DNA of 64,000 nt from NCBI GenBank assembly GCA_026874595.1, contig CM049313.1, positions 30,006,008 to 30,070,007 of the forward strand, written 5' to 3'. Below, piece after piece: positions 35,737-45,999 of this stretch (positions within the stretch are counted from its first letter, which is position 1; every line of letters starts with the position of its first letter). A program made the translations under genes and the position numbers. Source of the DNA: Sipunculus nudus (lineage: Eukaryota > Annelida > Sipuncula > Golfingiida > Sipunculidae). The notes under the pieces were generated by a model that saw nothing but the letters and a program-made list of their open reading frames with translations, made no database searches and was not told the origin of the DNA.

Positions 35737-36437
35737 TCACCCGTTAAGCACATAGTCCCCAAAACGTTCTGGCATACGTCGTTCTCGGGTAGATCTACGT
35801 ACTGGATTAACATCCGGATCCCCACTCTGATCAGATATTGGGGCGCTATTACCATCATTATTATGATCATGACTTGTGATGACGTCATGGTCATCGTGTA
35901 GTTGTGATATATTGTCATTATCACTTTTGGCGTCATCGTTTAACACACCAGTGACGTCATCATCAAGACCTGTAGTATTTACGGTATCAACATTTGCATT
36001 GCAATCATCAGTAGAACCATTTATCAGGAATGTATTAGAGTGATCAGACGCAATTGCATCATCATCTGTATCATCCGATAAGTCAAGTTCTAAATGCAAC
36101 CCGCTCACATCCTCAGAACTACTCATGTGGGGACGATTATTTGGAGTTATAGTGAAAATGGGGTCGTCATCTGTTGATGTGTCTTCCGACCCTGACACTG
36201 ATGATGTAATAATTGGTTTGTGTGTTGTGGAAACTGGTTTTTGTGTAAGGTCGACGGGCAATCCTGTATATGGAAGGATCAGATTGCGATGCAGAGTGCG
36301 AGTACGCTTTTTATCACCCAAAAGGGCAAACAACATATACTGGAATATCCTTATTGGGTTGTTCCAATACCTCATACACCTGCTTTTCCGATTTATCGAC
36401 CAGTTTCTGTTTCCCAATGATCCCTACCTTTCGTACT
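35737..36437 (-). pseudogene. Young gypsy pol C-terminal tail
   Basis: This is the last part of integrase and the acidic tail of Pol. The frame carries KRTRTLHRNLILPYTGLPVD (the conserved end of the GPY/F region). An Asp/Ser/Thr-rich segment of about 140 residues and a basic close RRSTRERRMPERFGDYVLNG follow. The first ~30 residues of the open frame (up to about 36,317) are out-of-frame readings; the sequence there fits integrase in another frame. It rejoins the main pol frame through an indel near 36,315-36,327. Confidence 0.75.
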
Positions 36438-37851
36438 AAGACGTGATCACCAATACCCAGCACCGCATTGCGAGCACGTTTATCATACAATCGTTTGTGG
36501 TGATACCTGGATGATAAAGAGACACGTTGAGCAATATCATAGGCAGAAGAAAGTAGTCTTTTAGATCGGAAACATATGTGTTGTAATTTTGATGGTTAGG
36601 ATTGTTGTTGGTCCCAAGTACTAGATCAATAGGGAGGCGTGGATGTCGACCGAACATTAAATAGAAAGGTGTATAACCGGTTGCATCATTTTTCGTACAA
36701 TTATAGGCATGAGTTAAAGCACTGACGTATTCTTTCCAGTTTTTCTTTTTCTCTTCCTCAAGAGTACCCAACATACTGATTAAACTTCGGTTAAACCTTT
36801 CGGTTTGCCCATTCCCCATTGGATGGTACGGTGTACATCGTGATTTATGGATACCAGCTAGTCTGCATAGTTCTTTGATGATTTTAGATTCAAATTGTCT
36901 GCCCTGATCACTGTGGATGCGGGCTGGAAAGCCATAATGTTGGACAAATGTGTCAAATAGTATTTTAGCTGTAGTCTTTGCCGTAGTATTGCGACAAGGA
37001 ACTGCCATAGCGTAGCGTGTGAAATTATCGGTCATGACCAGAATATTTTCAATTCCACCTGTAGATGGCTCAAGGCTAAGATAATCGACACATAGGAGCT
37101 CCATTGGTTGTGTGGATGTTATAGGTACTAAAGGAGCTTTTGCTGGAGGGGACTTCCGCCTTATACAGCGTGGACAATTCTTAATGTATGAATTTATGTC
37201 TTTAGACATTTTTGGCCAGTAAAATCGGTCATGGGCTAGATGGACAGACCGATTACGACCTAGATGCCCTTCATCGTCATGAATACCAGATAAAGCGACT
37301 TGTCGCAAACTGCTAGGTATTACCATTTGATACTGAATTTTGCCGTTCAGTGTTCGTTTACGATAGAGTATGTCATCCCGCAGCACAAGGCTATCTATAC
37401 ATCTGAAAAGAATTATTTGATCAGGATGAGTCAAGTCTTTCTTGTTTATGACCTTACCGTCTCTGAAATGGACAATGAATGGATTCAGATTCGAATCCAG
37501 AAGTTGTTCCTTTGCTACGTTTAATCGTGTTTGTCCGAGCAAATTGACAGGATCCGTGGATGGAACAGCTTTGGATTGGTCACAAGAAAGACTACATATT
37601 ACAGGTGATGGTATGGTCACTGATTGACAAACAGCTTTTACTACATCATTGGTAATACATTGATTGTGGTTTTTCTTTTCTGCTAGAAGCCGAGGGATTC
37701 TCGAAAGTGCATCGGCGTCGATGTTATGCTTGCCGGCTTTATATTGAATATTAAAGTCATAATTAGCCAATTCAGATACCCATCTTTGACCTGTTGCATC
37801 TAATTTTGCGGAGGACATTATGTAAGTTAGAGGATTGTTATCAGTGAACAC
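36436..37851 (-). pseudogene. Young gypsy RNase H end and integrase
   Basis: Integrase inserts the cDNA copy into the host chromosome. The frame opens in the last part of RNase H (FTDNNPLTYIMSSAKLDATGQRW, KHNIDADALSR). Next come the HHCC module (GIHDDEGHLGRNRS ... CPRCIRRK), the DDE core with Asp (LCVDYLSLEP), Asp (RIHSDQGRQFES) and Glu (HPMGNGQTERFNRSL) all intact, and then NATGYTPFYLMFGR. A frameshift at about 36,553-36,560, after YVSDLKD, derails the C-terminal end. It is in the same frame as the PR-RT part but separated from it by broken RNase H sequence. Confidence 0.88.
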
Positions 37852-38090
37852 TGTGAACCGTGATCCATACAGATATCCTTTAAATTTATCGGTTACACAC
37901 CACTTTAAAGCTAAGAACTAACTTATGAATAGGGTACCTAGACTCTGATGGTGTTAGGCTTCGGCTCGCATAAGCTATTGGTCTTTTCTAGCCATGTTGA
38001 TCTTGGTACAGAATACCAGAGATCCCATCAAAACTTGCATCAGTATGAACAATAAACGGACGAGAGAAATCTGCAAACGAGCAGAAGATA
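37852..38090 (-). pseudogene. Broken RNase H segment of young gypsy pol
   Basis: The RNase H start (with the HTDAS catalytic-Asp motif) lies in a different frame from the flanking pol parts. A frameshift is present near 38,080, a TAG at 37,988-37,990 in the shifted frame, and a second frameshift near 37,917 before the frame that gives FTDNNPL. These lesions prevent a continuous RT-RH-IN product. Confidence 0.8.
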
Positions 38091-39864
38091 GTAGTCCTAT
38101 TAATTGATCAAATGCTAGTTGGTGGTTATATGACCAGTTAAAGATTGTTTGAGATGGAACTTTCTTTCTGGTACGATTACTGGTTTTTGTTTGATTCTGA
38201 ATATGGTGGCCTTTCAGTAAGTCATATAATGGTTTTGCGATTTTAGCAAATCCAGGGACAAATCTACGATAGAAACTCGCAAAGCCCAAGAAACGGCGTA
38301 CATCACTGACACACTTAGGTATAGGCCATTCTTTAAGAGCGCTGATTTTACTCTGGTCAGTATGTATACCTTCTTTTGAGACTATATGTCCTAGGTATTT
38401 TACTTTATCTTGCATCAGCTGGCACTTTGAAGGTTTTAGTTTTAGGCCTGCGTCATGCAGACGCTGAAAGATGTTATTCAAGCGTTTTAGGTGTTCTTCA
38501 AAGGAGGTAGAGAATACGATTATATCGTCAAGATAGAGAAGACATTCTTTTAAATGGAGATCACCCATAGTCTTCTGCATCAGTCTTTGGAAGCAGGCAG
38601 GGGCGTTCACCAAGCCGAATGGCATGGTTTCCCCTTGATAAAAACCGAGAGGACCTACTGTAAAAGCTGTTTTATCTTTATCTTCTTCGGCTAACTCAAC
38701 CTGCCAGTAACCAGACTTCAAATCAAGAGAAGAAAAGTAGCGAGCGCCAATCAAAGAATCTAAGGTTTCATCGATTCTTGGCAAGGAATGAGCGTCTCTA
38801 ACAGTTCTGCTATTCAGGGTTCTATAATCAATACAGAAACGAAGAGTTCCGTCAGGTTTTCTGACAAGGACTACTGGACTAGCAAACGGACTTTTGCTCT
38901 CCTTAATTACTTTTGACTCTAGCATTTCTTTCAGATGTTGTTTTACCTCATCATATAATTGTTGAGGGATGCGACGATATCGCTCTCTAAATGGTTCATC
39001 TTTAGTCAACACGATACAGTGTTTTTCTACACTGGTGTGACCAATATCTGTATTACTTAAGGAAAATATGTGTTTCCATTTAAGCAACAGAAGTTGTAGT
39101 TGTTCAGATTCAGATTGTGACAAATCTTGACCAAATTTGAACATGTTTAAGAATTGTTGATCAGATGGGTCAGGTGATTGTGTCAGTTGGGTTACGAGGC
39201 TAGCTTCTTGTATGTTACAGAGTATCATTTTTGATGGAATAATGATGGAATGTGATGTTAAGTTCCTGACCTGTACTGGAATTCTGTGACTTGTACCTAC
39301 CGACAAATCAAGCTCTTGGACACAAGGAAGTAGAACCAATCCAGTTGGTAACCTGTGGAGAACATTCACATCAGTTATAACAAGGGTCTTGCCTGTTGTA
39401 CAACCTCTGGTTAAACCATTTAAAGTAACATCACTGTGGGCAGGTATTACTGTAGACTTGGTGGATAATACATAACCTCCTTTATAAACTGATTTCTTTT
39501 TCCTGTTTGTCAAACATTTAAATGCAATATTCCATGGTTGGGGCATGTGTAAACTTTGAATAAAATTTGGACCAGCATTTGTCTGAAGAAAATTTAAACA
39601 AGAGTTTAGCACATTCGTACCAATTAAAAATGGAACACTGGCATTGAAATGGGTGTTTTTCATTACTAATACTGGCACAGAGAATGTCTGAGATGAATTT
39701 ATTTCAGGAAATTTAAGGTCAACAGCGATGATACCACAGTACTCTACCTGCTGGCCGTCCAGTTGCCGGAGATCCATCATCTCCTCCACAGGGACTAAGT
39801 CTGACGGGTTGAGGTGTTTTTCATAAAACCATTGAGCAATGGTAGAGACCTGGGAACCTGTATC
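38091..39864 (-). pseudogene. Young gypsy protease and reverse transcriptase
   Basis: The reading frame starts with the aspartic-protease catalytic motif DTGS (39,853-39,864), immediately preceded by an in-frame TAA (39,865-39,867). RT follows with all major motifs intact: RKPDGTLRFCIDYRTLN; SLDLKSGYWQVEL (first catalytic Asp); TMPFGLVNAPACFQRLM; LLYLDDIIVFS (active-site YLDD); and FLGFASFYRRFVPGFAKIAKPL (connection). The open part after the first Met (39,789) is 604 residues, including about 37 out-of-frame residues at its end. RT copies the element RNA into DNA in the particle. Confidence 0.9.
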
Positions 39865-40056
39865 TTAAAGACCCTGGCAGTTAATACCATCTGCAAACAT
39901 GTCAACAACCTGTGTTTCACCTACAAGAGGGACATCATCAGTACATACGTTTGTTGTGGGAATTTTATAACCTGACCCCGTGTTCTCCCACGAATGATCA
40001 CGGGCGACTCTTAGTTTTTTAGGATTTTCCCGTTTTTGTCTCGTTTGGCATGGCAT
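39865..40056 (-). pseudogene. Gag-pol junction peptide ending at a stop before protease
   Basis: This short frame is the -1 frame entered from the gag slippery site. It reads KKLRVARDHSWENTGSGYKIPTT ... FADGINCQGL and ends in TAA exactly one codon before the protease DTGS. Ty3/gypsy proteases usually have a hydrophobic residue there. The stop is either a point mutation in this copy or, less likely, a readthrough site. Confidence 0.75.
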
Positions 40057-41324
40057 TTGTCAACAGTGTGGGTGTGACGAAGGCAACGAGAGCAAAAGAC
40101 TTCGTCCGAGACAGTATTACTGTTACGAACTTCAGCCTGAGTTTGTGATGGTTTGTTTGGTTTGGACATTTGAGATCGTTCAAGTTTCGATAAGCGATTC
40201 TCTAGGATTGACAGTTTGTTATTTATCTGCTCAAGCACAGAGCTTTCAGAAGACAAAGTTTTAACCCCTTGTTGAGAAATTTGGTTGGATGAAGCAACTT
40301 TCTTGTCACTCATATGTGAGTGATGTACAAGTTCTGACTCTAAGGCTCGTGCTGCTGCGAAGAGTTCATCCTGTTCTTCCCCATTATCATATCTGTGTCT
40401 TAAAGCCTCCTTATTGTACTTAGAATACAACCCATTCCAGAATCTAGACAGAAGAAGTCGCTCATATTCCCTATGAGGAGTAGGATTTCTCTGGTTTATG
40501 AGGTCTAACTGTCTAGTAAGCCTGCAGCTCCAGTTGACAATATCCTCTTTAGGATCTTGTTTACATGAGTGAAACTGCTGTATAAGAACCTCTGTGGGGA
40601 GCACATTACCAAAGTATCTGTTAAATTTATTCAGTATATCTGTGGGAGTGGACTCATCGGGCATATGTAAAAGAACATTTCCTGCTGTCCCCCTAACAGA
40701 CTGATGAATCGCTGACAAAATCTGAGGCTCTGGTGTTACGCCAGCTTTTATCATAGATTTGAGATGGGAACGCCATTGTTCGTAGCTACCGGTTTTATCT
40801 TGATTCCCTGAAAATGGGGGCAGTTTTGGAGAGATAACACTGTAACCAGAAGCCCCAGATGGCCCCTGCATAACATCACCCCTTCGGTGTTTAAACTCCA
40901 CAAACATCTGATTTACCTCGAAATCTGAAAGAAAATCGAGCTTAGTTACTATCTCTGAGATACGTCGACCTTCGGGTAACTGAAAGGAAGAAGGATTTAA
41001 CGAATCGAGCAACTTATTTGAAATCAGATGAGACACCACAGTGATGGAGAAAGCCCTAGCATGTTCAAGAGAGATTTTGATGCTTGAATCCCTTTCTAAA
41101 GAGCTACCTGATATCTTATCTATGGCCTTTTTGGCAGTGTCTTTAGTCTCAAAAACTATAAACCCGCGGCCAGTGCAACGACCAGTATGTGCTTCTCGAA
41201 CAAACAAAACATGAGTAGGAGTTTCAGTTTGTGAGAAGTGTTCAATAATCTCAGATTCGTTGACATCAGAAGGGAGTTCATACATGGAGACGACCCGTGT
41301 TATGTCAACTGATTTACCCTCCAT
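40011..41324 (-). CDS. gag: Young gypsy Gag with RRM-like domain and zinc knuckle
   Basis: Gag builds the particle that packages element RNA. The 437-residue frame is intact. Residues about 8-95 look like an RNA-recognition motif: a MYELP strand in the RNP2 position and GRGFIVFET in the RNP1 position, spaced as in RRMs. Residues about 165-345 are capsid-like (PPFSGNQDKTGSYEQWRSHL ... ALRHRYDNGEEQDELFAAA). A coiled-coil stretch (QINNKLSILENRLSKLE) follows. A single zinc knuckle C-x2-C-x4-H-x4-C spans residues 411-424. An N-terminal RRM-like module before a gypsy capsid also occurs in the domesticated PNMA family, as I recall. The start ATG follows the 5' untranslated region with no earlier frame. 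Confidence 0.9.
   Translation of the reverse strand: MEGKSVDITRVVSMYELPSDVNESEIIEHFSQTETPTHVLFVREAHTGRCTGRGFIVFETKDTAKKAIDKISGSSLERDSSIKISLEHARAFSITVVSHLISNKLLDSLNPSSFQLPEGRRISEIVTKLDFLSDFEVNQMFVEFKHRRGDVMQGPSGASGYSVISPKLPPFSGNQDKTGSYEQWRSHLKSMIKAGVTPEPQILSAIHQSVRGTAGNVLLHMPDESTPTDILNKFNRYFGNVLPTEVLIQQFHSCKQDPKEDIVNWSCRLTRQLDLINQRNPTPHREYERLLLSRFWNGLYSKYNKEALRHRYDNGEEQDELFAAARALESELVHHSHMSDKKVASSNQISQQGVKTLSSESSVLEQINNKLSILENRLSKLERSQMSKPNKPSQTQAEVRNSNTVSDEVFCSRCLRHTHTVDKCHAKRDKNGKILKN
40014..40020 (-). promoter_or_regulatory. -1 ribosomal frameshift slippery site A_AAA_AAC
   Basis: The last gag codons read CTA AAA AAC followed directly by the TAA stop (40,011-40,013). This gives the canonical heptamer A AAA AAC in the zero frame. 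A one-base back-slip enters exactly the frame that carries the junction peptide and pol. The heptamer and frame relation are seen; activity is inferred from retroviral and gypsy precedent. Confidence 0.85.
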
Positions 41325-42143
41325 CTCTCTTTAATGCGAATGTATGAATAGAGGAGATAAAATGTGATCTTTAAAGACAATAAAGAAATGATGAATGTTG
41401 TCTTAAGTCATCTGTCAATGGTCAAATACCAGCAGGTTTAAGGGCAAATGTTAGTATTCAGTTGCAATGCTACTGTTTACATTACACAGACCACAAGACC
41501 AATTGGCATTAGACAATGGAACATCACGTGACCAATCACGATAACCTCAAACCGGGCCAAAGCTAATACCCTTTACATGCATAAAATTCTCCATAATAAA
41601 CTGCAAAAATAATTTACAGCTAACATATAAAAAAAAATGATCACTTCAATTACAAAACATGCAACAATATTATACACAATTAATCACAAAGTCCATAGCC
41701 ATGCTGACAATAGCAAATACAAAAAGAAAAGTTCATGCAGTACAAGGAAAATGTCAAACAATTACCGTTTATCTTCCCCAAAGAGAGTGACGTTCGTCTG
41801 GGCCCTTTAAACGAAGTCTCCGTGTACGGCGAAAAGCGTGACAATAGTCCAGGAATGCACGAGCGAAGAACACAATGGCGAAGTAGAGTTTACAGTGCAA
41901 GGCACTGAAGCGAAGCGAAGCGACGAACACGCATGCATGCAAAATCTGTGTCCAAGCGAGCCCGCGAAAAGTCCACTCTGGCCCTGTGTTATGGTGTTGT
42001 GCACAGACACCAATTAAATAATATCCACCGGTGGAATGGAAGTTCAGAAAATAATCATCTCCTGTGATATCGTCGTCGAGACGCACAGACGGACATCGAG
42101 TCGTCGTGACGCACACACGGACATCGATCCAGAGTAGAGATGG
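41325..42143 (-). other. Young gypsy 5' untranslated/leader region
   Basis: Non-coding leader between the primer site and gag. A 115-codon open frame here (41,769-42,116) has no recognisable domain and is probably chance. Confidence 0.6.
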
Positions 42144-42161
42144 TCCTCACTCGGGGCACCA
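42144..42161 (-). other. Primer binding site, elongator tRNA-Met type
   Basis: Three bases after the 5' LTR the minus strand reads TGGTGCCCCGAGTGAGGA. This matches the 3' end of animal elongator tRNA-Met plus CCA, as I recall it, with one mismatch. Confidence 0.65.
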
Positions 42162-42164
42162 AAA

Positions 42165-42939
42165 TGTAACGGGTGTTCCCGGCAAGAGCCAAAGTCACCC
42201 GGCGTGAGTGAAAAGCGAGGCAAGGCGTATATATATAAAAGTGTTTATTCAGCCGTATATATATACAAATCTGGAGTCCTCCAAGCCGGAGTCCCTGCCA
42301 AGCAGAGAACGAATACTCACATTAAACATTTCATATAAACATTTCTATATGGTGCAAAAATACAATAAATGGCATGAAATATACAGAATATACATTTGCA
42401 CATTTCTTGGTATTCATTACACAAGAAAACACATTACATATTATACAAATGAGCCTATATATTTAGGAACCACATTTTAAGATATCGTTGCATATTACCA
42501 TGAATACAAATATCCATGCGTACAACAAGTATGAATTTACCAGTAACGTGTGTAATTAGAATATGGAATATACAGTTTACATGATAGTACGTACGTGATA
42601 TACTGAAAGTAATGAATTGGCTAAATGATAGAGTTTATCGCAGTTTAAGAGTTTAGTAAAAACGGTCCTTACCTGCCAAGCAGAGAACGAATACTGACAA
42701 GTTCTCTATGTCACGAGACTGAGGCTTGGCAGGGTTCGCGTCGCAGTCCGTGTCATTGTCCGAATGAAAACAATAGGAACAACGGAAAACCGGTTGAGTA
42801 ATGAGGAACCAAGCAAACAAGGCAACCAAGGCAACTGCGGGGCAATTCATTGACCATTTAGGCCAAGCTGATGATATGATACCTGCCAGGCAATTCAGTT
42901 ATACCTGATAATATAAAACGTGTTATCGGAGCCGTTACA
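42165..42939 (-). repeat. 5' LTR of the young gypsy element
   Basis: 775 bp, TG...CA, about 99% identical to the 3' LTR. The promoter would lie in its U3 on the minus strand. Confidence 0.96.
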
Positions 42940-44615
42940 TCTATATATGCAAAATGTTGTTTTATGTATGTACACAGATTAAAAATGCTGATAGATGCAT
43001 TTCACCATTATAATCATTAATAAAATACTGGTGTATTACAAATACACAAATCCTTAAGAGGTATTATAAATGTGGCCATATTCCGACTGAAAACCCTAGG
43101 CCACTGCCCAGGCAGCCAGCCAGGGGTCTGAAGGCCAGGCTCAAGTGCAATATAGGCCTAGCACTGGCTAGCGGTCAGCTGATTGACTCATCAGCTTAAC
43201 AGTTATTGCCAATGATGCCATTTCATGGAAAAGAAATTAGAAGAATTAATGTATCACCTTCACATGTATATAATCTAATTAAAATTTCATAGTAAATGCC
43301 TGATTAAATAAATCATTTTAAAATTTTACAACTAAATTAAAAAATTTAATTTGTTGTAAAATAAAAATTATTCAAATTATTTTTTATCTTATTATAATTA
43401 AGACTTATATCTGACATTATAATTTTTTAGTATAACAAATACATGATTTTTTGAAACCATGTCTATCTTAAATAATAACAATAACTTAATAAAAATAAAT
43501 TTATAATTAAATTGAACTGTAACATTTAAAACTGTTTGTTAATGTTTCCCAAAATAATTTTTAAAATGCTTTTTTTATCGGCCTTTTCAGGCACTGATTG
43601 GAAAGTAGTTCAACATTGAAGTCATGCTTATTTATATAATGCCCCTGATGACATTAAATATTCAAAACAATACTGTGCAGTATAAGTACCTGGATATAGG
43701 CCTACAAGTTCTAGCATAGCTTTTCACTCAGACCGAACGGTCAGAGACGATTTATGTTTACATGGGTGATATTAGAAGAATTAATGTACAAGTGTCGCTC
43801 TAAGGAATGTATCAGTGATTTTAGGTCCAGATAGTAGGAAGGGATATTTATGTTTCTATCTTTTACAGAATACTCCGATTTATTTTTTGTTATATAAGAT
43901 AGGAAGATTGCAATGTTATTTATTAGAGTTTGTAAATACGGAGGTAGACTGGTTATTATGGTCCCCAGCAGAGGAACAAAATAAGAGTGGGGTACCAGTC
44001 TAATACTGAGGTTCAGTTGACCAAACTACAGCTTCCTGAAGCCGGGCAGATGATATTCCGCTTCATCATATAGATCCAAACCAGAGTCGAATTTTTTTCT
44101 AGTAAAATAGAATATCTTTACTTGTTGCATGTTTAATAATGATATTTTTCTGTTAAGACGTTGTACCATCAATAACTAGGTAAATAGAAACGCGCCTGTA
44201 GTTGATTTTGTAAGTACCGCGTATGAATAAGCGCTAGCTTTTTATGTGTGAGACCAGCACGAAGGCGCGAAAATTCAACAAGACATTTTGCCTCAGAATT
44301 GAATTTATGACTAACGACCCTTTCATGATCCACCATATGATGTTCAAAATGATGTTCAGAAGCAGAAGATGGTTGCTTGATATGCAGTTTGCTACTACTT
44401 TTTGACTGAACAGTGGAGGCCAGGGTGACATAAATTCCATTGATTTGTGAATAGGAAATCCACTGTATTCCTTCTCAGTCTACATGCCTCAAGTGTAAAC
44501 AACATAACCTAATAGTTAAACTAATTTCTAGAGAGGTCAGCTTTGGAATGTAACAATTCTTTTTATTGCTCCATGTGTAATCACATACCTGCATACGACT
44601 GATCGACTATATTTC
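42940..44615. other. AT-rich non-coding stretch
   Basis: No gene or repeat was recognised. A slightly GC-rich patch lies at 43,090-43,210 with CCAGGCAGCCAGCCAGGGG. Confidence 0.5.
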
Positions 44616-44629
44616 TTTAGGCAGGCCTT

Positions 44630-45400
44630 ATTTCCCCTCCCCGGGAGTGGGAATAAGGAAAGCTTATTTCCACTCCCCTTATTTCCTAGGAGAGTGGAAA
44701 TAAGGGATGCTTATTTCCACTCCCCCTTGTGATAAAAGCTGGTAAAGTCTTGAGTATTTTGGCAGTTTTAGTGACCAAAACTTGGGTGTTTATTCTTTCC
44801 AGTGATATACATAGTTAAATAATTGCTTTTCTTTACAAAATCCTCTCTCAAGTACTTCTATAGACACAATAGGGACAGCTGGGACATTAGACAGTTACAT
44901 AGTTCTTTAAACAATTAGGTTTTTCAGTTTTTATATTGAAATTGATTTTTATTTCAATGCATTTAACATCAAAGTTTAAAACAATAATGATTTGCAGAGT
45001 TACCCCTGAAAATTATATAACAATTATGTGTGCATGACTACAAATTTAAAAGACATATAGATTTGTTTTGTTTCTACAGTGCCATTTTTTGGTCTAACGT
45101 TGTTTAATCATTTCAAAATTTTATATGTGGATCATGAGAACTATAAACTTAAAGTAGCACGTGAAGAGTAAGAGATTTCGACATTACTTGATCTCAAAGG
45201 TAAGCCCAATTACATTCTTGTTTTATTTATATATATGCATCAGTGTTATCCTATAGAGCTGCTGTAAATGAATATCTATTCTAACAAACCCTTATCTGTT
45301 CCATCTAACGTCATGGGGATTGGTAACTCCTAGGGGGATTGGAAATAAGCATCCCTTATTTTAATATATTGGAAATAAGCACTTCCATTACTTTTATACT
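44630..45400. mobile_element. Small inverted-repeat element (GCTTATTTCCACTCCCCC ends)
   Basis: AAATAAGGGATGCTTATTTC at 44,698 continues into CACTCCCCC and is matched in reverse by 45,333-45,361, with one or two mismatches over ~28 bp. Further TTATTTCC / GGAAATAAG copies lie just outside (44,632-44,690 and 45,371-45,380). The interior (~600 bp) has no transposase. It is probably a non-autonomous DNA element; exact borders and TSD were not resolved. Confidence 0.55.
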
Positions 45401-45451
45401 TAGGGTAGAAATTACAACTAGAAATTATAATTATTATCAATTTTGCACATA

Positions 45452-45745
45452 CACTGAAAATGAAAGTTAGTCAAAGTGACTAACTTAGATTAGTCCAGCA
45501 ATTATGCACATAACGACAATCTATTAGTCTTGTTTGACTAACTTACATTCGTCAGATGTGACTACGGGTTAGTCGGAGTGACTAATTTATGTTCGTCAAG
45601 GAAAAGGCTACGGTGACTGTCGGTTAGTCCGGGTGACTAACTTAGGTTGGTCGAGCATCTATGCACAGGGACAATTTATTAGTCATGGCTGACTAATGTT
45701 CGTCAATGTCACAGCAGGTTAGTCAAGGGGACTAATTAATATTCA
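45452..45745. repeat. Left terminus with six TTAGTC/GACTAA dyads
   Basis: Dyads TTAGTC-N4/5-GACTAA occur near 45,467, 45,523, 45,568, 45,622, 45,678 and 45,718, about 40-57 bp apart. Linkers are related to one another (TTCGTCA, GCA(C)ATAAC / CATCTATGCACAGGGACAAT). Such subterminal repeats are where CACTA proteins bind. Confidence 0.8.
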
Positions 45746-45999
45746 TTTAATTTAGCCTCGCAATGATATAGACTTGTCGGGGTTGCCTTTCTTATTTCTC
45801 AAAGGTAAAAGTTGCCCTATAACCTTGGGTTATCTGGCAGTTTATGCATATCTGACAGAAAATGAATCCTTAGTTTGATTAAATAAAACAAACAATAACA
45901 TCAAACAGTTATTCTTTTATTACACTCGTGCATCAATGGTTGACTGGATGCAATAATACCCAGTTGCTTTGAGTGACGGTGTTCACTGGTGCTTTGTTA

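Larger units (their letters stand above)
34510..42939 (-). mobile_element. Complete Ty3/gypsy LTR retrotransposon (8.4 kb)
   Basis: Two LTRs of 778 and 775 bp start TGTAACGG and end CCGTTACA (perfect 8-bp inverted ends). They differ by about six substitutions and one 3-bp indel, roughly 99% identity, so insertion was recent. Between them on the minus strand are a Met-type primer site, gag, pol in the order PR-RT-RH-INT, and a purine-rich tract. That order defines Ty3/gypsy (Metaviridae). Pol is damaged at several points. A target duplication is not clear: the 4-bp flanks are TATA and TCTA. Confidence 0.96.

Noticed and set aside
41769-42116. 115-codon frame in the gypsy leader
   Set aside because: No recognisable domain, overlaps another frame, and lies before gag where leaders are non-coding.
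34501-42944. Target-site duplication of the young gypsy
   Set aside because: Flanks are TATA and TCTA in AT-rich DNA; one mismatch in four bases is not convincing.
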